Of a DNA stretch of 64,000 nt, positions 40,201 to 49,200 are shown piece after piece. A program made the translations under genes and the position numbers. Location of the stretch: contig NC_059423.1 of NCBI RefSeq assembly GCF_905220565.1, positions 2,476,001 through 2,540,000 on the forward strand, written 5' to 3'. The notes below the pieces were generated by a model that saw nothing but the letters and a program-made list of their open reading frames with translations, did not search any database and was not told where the DNA came from. The stretch is from Melitaea cinxia. Lineage: Eukaryota > Arthropoda > Insecta > Lepidoptera > Nymphalidae. Each line of letters opens with the position of its first letter. The stretch's first letter is position 1.

Positions 40201-43200
40201 TGATATTAATGCTATTTATATTGTGGAGAAAAGAGTTATTCGTTACGTATATAAAATGGGATGTAAAAAATCACCGAGAGTAATGAAAGCGATCAACATC
40301 CTGACCTTTGCATCGCAGTATATCTATGAAAATACAATGTATATACGTAAAATTAGGTATTTGTTTGTTAGTCGTAGTAATCGACATGCCTCAAATAATG
40401 TAATACTCAGGAACGGCCACAAATTAAAATTTATTAAATGCCAGCTTAGGAAAGAAAGTTTTAAGAATGTCTATTATAAAATATTTATTTATTTATTTAT
40501 TAAGGATAACCAAGAGAAGATACAATATAAATGTTTTAATACGTACTTAATAGATACACAAAGATCGCTTCAGCCTGTAATATACACTACTGGGCATAGA
40601 CCTCTTTCCCCATGTAGAAGAAGGATCAGAGCTTAATTCACCACGCTGCTCCAATGCGGGTTGGCGGATATATTCCCTACTATGAGTAACGATCGCTATC
40701 AGGTGTACATGATAACAACCGGGACCGACGGCTTAACGTGCTCTCCGAGGCACGGTGGGGAGACCCACTAGGACTGCACAAACACCCAGACCACGGCAAA
40801 CACCTGTATGACCAGTACAAATGTTTGTCATGTTCGGGGATCGAACCCGCAACCGCCAGCGCAACAGGTACAATCCATGACTGTGACCGCTGCGCCAACG
40901 CGGCGTCACAAAGTACAAAGTACAAAGATCATTGTACTCTTTTTTATAGGCAGTTACTATATGCTATATTGCTCAGTGTAAATTAAATTTAATATATAAA
41001 ATCACAAAAAAAATATTTATAAGGAAAATAAAGATAATATAAGAATAACATTAAAAACAAGTAAAAAATTTTAAACAGCGCAGCTAGTTTAACCAAGACC
41101 ATAAGCGTAAAATGAAATAAATTTACATTCCAAATTTAAATGTAAAAAAATTTAAATGAAAAAAAAAACAGGCACATCAGTTCAAAAAGATAATCACAAA
41201 AAATATATACACAGAAGATCATATCATAAAATAAAAAAAAGGAAAAATACCAAAATACTAACATGAATAAAATTGATATAATAATATTCCGGTTACGGTT
41301 CAATCTCTGTAAAGTTTATTCTGACATCCATAACTACCTTAATGATGAAAAGGCATAAGGTTGAAGGAAGCTCATCCAGGCTATGTCTATGACTCGCCTT
41401 GAAATAGATACAGTTACAAATATTTTAAGCAGGTGACATGTGGTGATTTCTACGCACACAATTGGCTGTCTCGTGTTTGTCGGGAACGTTTTAGGTCCAT
41501 ACTGTTGCAATTTCAATTTTTTGTATATGATTTTAAAATTAAAAGTGTACCGAGAGTTTTTTTTCCTCCGGTTTTTTGTTCCCAATCAATCAATTTGTTA
41601 ATCAATTTATCGTAATACTTAATAAAGCCTACCGAACAATGTCTACCGAGGAAGGTGATGTCCAATGAGACATTATGATTTAATGTAAAATAATTCTGTG
41701 ACGAAGATATTAAGATTGCTGGATAACACTCGGTACATTATCTAAGTTTGTAATGTACTTAATGTCAAGATATAGATATTTTTTAAATTGTTTGTTCTTT
41801 TGCTGCCTTGACCTTTTGTTTTTTTTTTTTTATGTTTGTGTAACTATGTTTTTGAGGATGTAGATGATTTTGTAACATTCGCTAAGTGTGTATAATCACA
41901 TTATGGCAAAACTTTTTTTTGACTTTTGACTTTTGGCTTGACTGAAACTTTTGATTGCCGTAGCTTATAGACGCCTGCAACACCAGAAGCATTGCAAGCG
42001 CGTTGCCGACTACCCCAATTCTCCCAGGAGCTTTGGTCACCTTACTCTTTAATTTGTAAAATGACGATTCGAAAGTGCTTTTGAAGCATTTTTGAATAAA
42101 TTTGTTTTTGATTTGATTTGATATGAACCAAGGCCACTTACGGTCAGTTTCAATGTTCTATCTCTGAATTTGCCAGAGATAGAATTCGGTCGTAAGCTCC
42201 ATACAAATTTTGCCAAAGCTCAATCGCTAGTAGGCAAAACCAGATAAAGATCGACCATTCAAAACGGCCGTCAGTTCACGAACAAGAATTTTTTAAAATC
42301 TTGTTTTTTGCTCTCCTTTAAAATGATGATTTTCGACTTGTGTCACTTGTCACAGGAGGCACAGTATTTATTTTCTGACGACTGCAAATATATGCGAATA
42401 CCATTGCTTTGTGACTATGCAAAACTATGGAAACTTGGGGTTACGATTTTATCATTCCTTATGGTGTTTATACTGCGTTTATTATATTGGTCCAACAGTC
42501 GCAGCACTGGTTTGTGGCTGCTGAGCTGGCGGTTACGAATTCGATCCCCGCACATGACAAACTTGTATTGGCCTGTCTGGGTGTTTGTGCAGTCCTTGTG
42601 GGTCTTCCTAACGTGTCTCGGAGAGCACGTTAAGCCGTCGGTCCCAGTCGTTATCATGTACACCTGATAGCGATTGTTATTCGTAGTAGAGAATTTATCC
42701 GCCAACCCGCATTGGAGCTCTAATCGTTCTCCTGCACGGGGTAAGAGGCCTATGCCCAGCAGTGGGGTATTATAGACTGAAGCGTTATTATATTATATCG
42801 AAATAATTGATATTTATTTGAATACGCATACGCATTCAACATTACACTAATATTACTGATTAATTGTAATTGTAAAACTTTTTTAAATAGTCTGTTTTAT
42901 ACTTTTGCTGATGAGCTAATTTGTCATAAGATAGATATTTATTGTTACTATAAGTTTCGAAAAAACTGTTTAAAGTGTATTGCATGCTGAATTAGCCTTT
43001 AAGCGTGGTACATATTCTGTTTAACTATGTACGAATGATAGAAACAAGTCTATACTACGTTGGCTTCCTATATAAATAAATAAATTAATTAATCAACAAA
43101 TTTTTATTAATTTATTTAAACTTTATTGCACAACTCAAAAAAAAAACAACATAACACATCGAGAATAACAGGTTGCGCAAAAGGCGGACTTAAGGCCGTA

Positions 43201-46200
43201 TAGCCTTATCCTTAAAGAAAAAAAAAATAGTTCTCCTTAAGTGAATAGAATATTTTTACCACTGTCACGAACGTGGTTTTAATTACAATTATTCATTTGC
43301 ATGTTGTCGTCAACTGTAATTATGCTGGCACTTGATATACTACTGTGGATTATTATATTACTAGCTGCTGCCCGCGACGTCGTCTGCGTGAACGCTAAAC
43401 AACACCAAAAAATACCTAGGATTATACCTTTTAAAATAACATTCATTTACCCGTTTCTTCTTTACATTTCATATCTACAGAAAAATCTAATAGTTGGCGC
43501 TGCTTTAAAATCGTCTTGTCTACTTATAATCATTTAATTATGTTTATCGGCCTAAGTTACTTATATTGCGTGATATTTATAGTGTGAAGCTAGCTTATAG
43601 CATGGTTATTATTAACATAATAACAACAACATTCAAATATGCGTCGTTAGATTACGCGTTGTTACAGAATGCGTTGAGGAAATAAAGGTTCACTGCTCGT
43701 TCCCCGTAAGTGATAGCGTGATAATATGTAGCCTATATGTTGACCCGACTTAATAATATTCCTGCCAAATTTGAAGTAAATCCATGCAGTACTTTTTGAG
43801 TTTATCCCGGACATACATACAGACAAACAGATAAGCAGACAAACAGACAAAAATTCTAAAAACCATATTTTTGGTTTCGGTATCGATTGTAGATCACACC
43901 CCAAGTATTCTTTTAAAAAAAATATTCAATGTACAGTTTTGACTTTCCTACCATTGTATTATATGTATAGAAGATATGTAGCAACAGTGTACAGTATGTT
44001 GATGATCTTATAAATAACTAGCTGACCCCGCAAACTTTGTTTTGCCATATATTTTATTCATCTTCTCAATCCCCCCCCCCCTTATAACGTAGGGGAATGA
44101 AAAATAGATGTTGGCCGATTCTTAGACCTACCCGATATGCACACAAAATTTCACAATATTTTATTAACCCTCTAACCTCCCCCCATAAATTAGGGGTATG
44201 AAAAATAGATGTTGTTCGATTGTCAGACCTACCCGATATGCACACAAAATTTCATGAGAATCGGTCAAGCCGTTTCGGAGGAGTTTAACTACAAACACTG
44301 CGACACGAGAATTTTATATATTAGATAAGAAAGGCTATCTTTGTAATTTATCTTATTATCATTATTATAATTTATTATTATTATATTTATTATTTTATTT
44401 ATCTTGTTATCATTATTATAATAATATTACACACCTTTCATCTTTGTGTAATATATAATATGTAAATATAATACGTAATACACTCTGGTGATTTCATATA
44501 CTCTAAAACACGTTTCCAGACCGTAAAACGAAAAAACAAAATTCCATTATTCGGTCAGTATTTATAGCCTCAATAATAAATAAACAGGCGTGGAAAATTT
44601 GGCAAGCAAAATAATTATAAAATATTTTATTTACATAAAGCGTATGGTACATCTGATGGTAGGCGGTTACCGTAGGCTATGGTTTGACTGTTTAACTACG
44701 GTATTGATGCCTGCAACACGAGGACTTTACCCTAGCTCACCACAGGAGCTCTGACAAACCTTACAACAGGAACACAATAATATTTGAAAGAAGTGCTATT
44801 TAGCTGTTGTTTTAGGATATGTTGGACTTCATTACATAATAAAAAAAAGTCGCTTCCCGCTGTCTGTATGCTTAGATCTTTAAAACTACGCAACGGATTT
44901 TGATGCGGTTTTCTTTAGTAAATAAAATGATTCTAGGGGAAGGTTTATATGTATAATACATGCATAATATAGTAGAAGAACAGTGATAGTTTTTGAAACC
45001 GTGCGAAGCCAGGGCGGGTCGCTAGTTTTTTTATTAATGAAATAAAATTACGTAATAACGTAATAACCAAAAGAAGCAGATTAATATATATATTTTTTAA
45101 ATATATAGATTAGCGCTTGACTGCGATCTCACCTGATGGCAAGTGAAGATGCAGCCCAAAGTGGTGCGCGCCTGCCTAGAAGATGCCTATTCACTCTTGA
45201 TACCCAAGTTATAGTCTGTTGGAAAAACGGAAGCCGGAAGGGCATTCCAAATTTTTGCGGTGCGTATTAGGAACGAGGAAGCAAACCGTTTAGTTAATTA
45301 CAAACGGATGTCGTGTTGTGACGTTTTGTTCACGTCTGATTAAAAACAATTATTTGTAATTAAAAATAATCAATATTTTTATGTATCATACATAAAACAC
45401 TGAATCATAACTAATTTAATGAAGCTATTTACTTATTTACTAATGCGTTAGCTATCAAATATTTGCATTTGTCATACAGACCTATGTTTTCGCGCTCGTG
45501 CTTTTCTGTTGTGTGTTTTTCGACTCCCGACACATGTGTGTAATTTCTTGACGCCGTTCAGTAAGAGAGTTATTGATTTATTAATTTTCTATTTATTTTT
45601 TACTTAAAAATATTGATAGGTCAATAAAATCAATGTGCCCAATGAAAAAGAGTTAAATTTCTTACCTATAAACGAAAGGGCCAACTTCATTCAACTTGGG
45701 CTTCTCCCCATTCTCCAGAAACCCTTGAGGGTTTGTGACGTTAAAGATATACACTTTGGTTAATCTGATGACACCCGGACGCTGCCAGTAGCTGTAGCTC
45801 AGTGAACCATTCCATAACCTTAATTCCTGTTGACAAAAATTATAAGTTATGGCAAAATCACACTTTCACTGTACAATATATTAGAATACAATAATTCTTT
45901 GTTGTACACTAGAAAAAAAACCAAAAAAAAACCGACAAAGTGCGAAATGGACTCGCGCACCGAGGGTTCGGTACTAACATAATTATTAAAAATACTTTTA
46001 TTATATGATGTAACTAAAATTTTATGCTTATCGCAATTGTTCTTTTATCTGTGCTATAAGACATGGCTTCGTACCAAATTTCAATATTCCGAGTTCATAG
46101 AAAGTAGCCTGTAGGTTTTGATTCCCTTGCGAGTGTCGAAAATTTGCAGCATATACGGCTGTATCTTTTGATTGCGTTGGCTAGAGACTTGAGTATTCGA

Positions 46201-49200
46201 TATATATTTAATCCAGCAAGATGCAAAATCATGGACGAAATTGAATGAAATTAAAGCTATGATACTAGACATCTTAAAATCCGGTGTAGGTTTCGTCCCT
46301 CCACATCGTCTGGAACTGCAACTATTACTCTATAAGAAGCGACTCTCTGTGCGTACGTGTGTATTTGAGGACAAACCGTACAACAATATTCCATAACCTA
46401 TATAGCCTATAATGTGTGTGTACGCGGTAAATGGACTATCTGATACAAATAATTTTACAACTCGTACCAGTAGTTTCTGAGATTAATGCGTTCAAACAAA
46501 CAACCAAACAGAACTTCAGATTTATGATGGATTGTAGTGAAATCATCATAAAGCAGTTTTGTATATTTAGCACGGGTGAAACTGCGTGGAACGTGTAGTT
46601 AAGTATTCTCTCATTAAACAATACATAAATGGTTTTATATTTGCGTTAAATTGTTAAAATGGCTCAATGATCTTTAATATAGCCTATAACCTGCCTCAAC
46701 AACAAGGCAGGCTAGGCTATAATGTTAAAAATATGTTAATAATATAAGACCGGTATTTCCGATATATGTATATATATAAGTATTTAATAATTTATGTAAG
46801 ATCTTAAACATCGATAAAATTAAACAAAATAATAAATGTACCTATTCTTTATTCTCTATATAATTAAAAGAAATATACAAAAAAATTTAGTAGAATATAC
46901 GCAATATATTTACGCAATCAAAATTTTCAGAGCTAAGCAAGTACCTCTTTTCCTGCGAAGAAAAGAGTTTCGATGTTTATTTAAATCACACTAGTACAAA
47001 CTACTTTATGCGATGAGGCCATCTTTTGTACTTTTTTTTGTTTTTATAATTTATTAAAAAAAAACTGGCCTATAATAATGAATATATTAGAATAATTATA
47101 ATCACTTAGTAAACACATGATCTGCGTATGTGGGAATTTTATTAAATTTCCACACATCTCGTCTGATCATCACGTCATCGGAAAAATTATATCGTAGTCG
47201 TACCTATTTCCATGGAGTTTACGTGAAATTGAGCTGGTGTCCACCAATGGAATTCCACATTAACTCATGACACATGAGGTGCGATTAAAACTCTCCAAAA
47301 TTACGTACCGTTTCATGCGTAATTACCTTTTTTTTTATATTTTTTCCTAATGAGTTTTTAATATAAACTTTGTGGTTCCAAATTTAAAAAGATGCTGGCA
47401 AAAAGGTGAAAAACGAAAAAAAAAAGTCGTTTGTGACTTCCTGTTTGCGAACTAACGTCATACCCATAACATTTTATTTTTATTTTTTTGTTTACTGCCA
47501 TAATAAAGACATATTTTTTTCGTGGGATAAACTGATTATTTAAAGAGTAGTCTTAAGAGAATGGAATTTTTGCGTTATTACATGTGTGATCATATCATCA
47601 ATACATATAATAAAAATGTAACAGGTCGCTGTCTGTACATGGAAGATATATAAAAAAAATATGATTAGGACTTTTATCAACACAAATAGCATCCAAAACA
47701 ATGATTGTTAGAATTTTTGTCTGTTTGTTTGTTTCTCTGTACGTTTGTACGCGCTATACTCAGAAACGGCTTATCCGATTTAGATGTGGTTTTCACTAAT
47801 ATATTTTAGTAAACTTCACTTAACATTTAGTATTTTTTTTTTTGTTAATAGGTTCTTAAATAAAAAAAAATATGTCAATTTAAAGAATCACGTTGGACAT
47901 GTAAATACCCAAAAGACGGTATTTATAATCCATATAATAATACTGTGTACTGGTGCGTGTCCCATGTATGCACTTAAACATCGGCGTTTCCAATTCGATT
48001 CTCACTCGGAAAGGATATTTCAATTTGTACAAATATTTCTTTCTGGTCTCAGTTGTTATAATAAGCACCTAATAGCAATCGTTACACATAACTGGGAATA
48101 CATCCGCCAATCCGCAGTGGAGCAGTGTGGTGGATTCAGATCCGATCCTTGTCAAATACAGGTTGAATAAGTGAAAAAAAAAACAAGTTTAAGTGATAGC
48201 TGTTACAGACATGTCATCAAAATGCAACTATTATAGTGTCAATCAGTTTTTAGTACGTTATTGTACTCCTACAATATATCAACATTTGCCGTGTTATCAA
48301 AATACAAAGGCAACACTTCTGTTCTTTGCTGTTCCACATTTATTATAACCCAAATCGGTAATACGATTGATAAATAGTTATAATTAATCTCTATTTTTCC
48401 TAGTTCTGCCACATCTTGAGGAATTTTTTTTACTTCTGTTCTTGACCTTTTCTTATACGTAGAAGGAGATTAATACGGAATGGAAAATTATGAAAATCGC
48501 GCAGAAAATTGTAAAAATCCTGCTAAATTAACCATTATTTAATCGTAACGTGTGGAGCGTTTGACTGTTACCAAAACAGAATATCTTTCGGTTCATACTC
48601 CATAATATAATCATATTTATTTGAATTAATCAAATCTTTCATATGCATATTTATTACGTAGAGGTTAAGAACCTGGACTTTTTTGTTTCCGATGCGAGAG
48701 GGCAGTAACCCAAGAGCAGGATGACGCAAATATTCATCGTGAACGTCATCTCCAAAGTTCCATTAAATTTTAATAAGGGTTTAGTTATTTTATTTAATTT
48801 ATTTTTAATTATTTTTATTTGAAATCGCACATAAAGCTGTAGGTCCCGGTTGTTATAATAGTTACATGGTAGCGATCGTCACTTGTGATAGGGATATGTC
48901 CGCCAACCCGTAGTGGAGGACATGGCGGATTACGCTCCATTGCTTCTTTTATGTTAAGTATATTCAGTAAAAAATAACAATAATTTATATTGCATATCAC
49001 ATAAAGAAACTTAAGTAACACTGTTACACAGATAAACTTAAAACCTAGATTCAGAATAAGGCGTTCTTATCACTTAGTAGCGACATCTTCCATCTCCAGA
49101 CAACCTTATATGTGTTTGGAAACAACGTTTATAAATTTACATAAATCAAAAGTGAGTTTATCCAACTAGCTTTAAACGCACCTTTGAATCGTCATTTTTA

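Noticed and set aside
40223..40636. 137-codon open frame taken as a possible gene
   Set aside because: Its first part matches the C-terminus of a LINE ORF2 and its last part is a family A SINE read through.
42158..42182. Hairpin CTATCTCTG / CAGAGATAG as a terminator or regulatory site
   Set aside because: It is a 9-bp stem in AT-rich intron sequence with nothing around it to suggest function; probably a repeat remnant.
47784..48170. 128-codon open frame
   Set aside because: AT-rich sequence running into a family A SINE remnant; no motif and no splice context.
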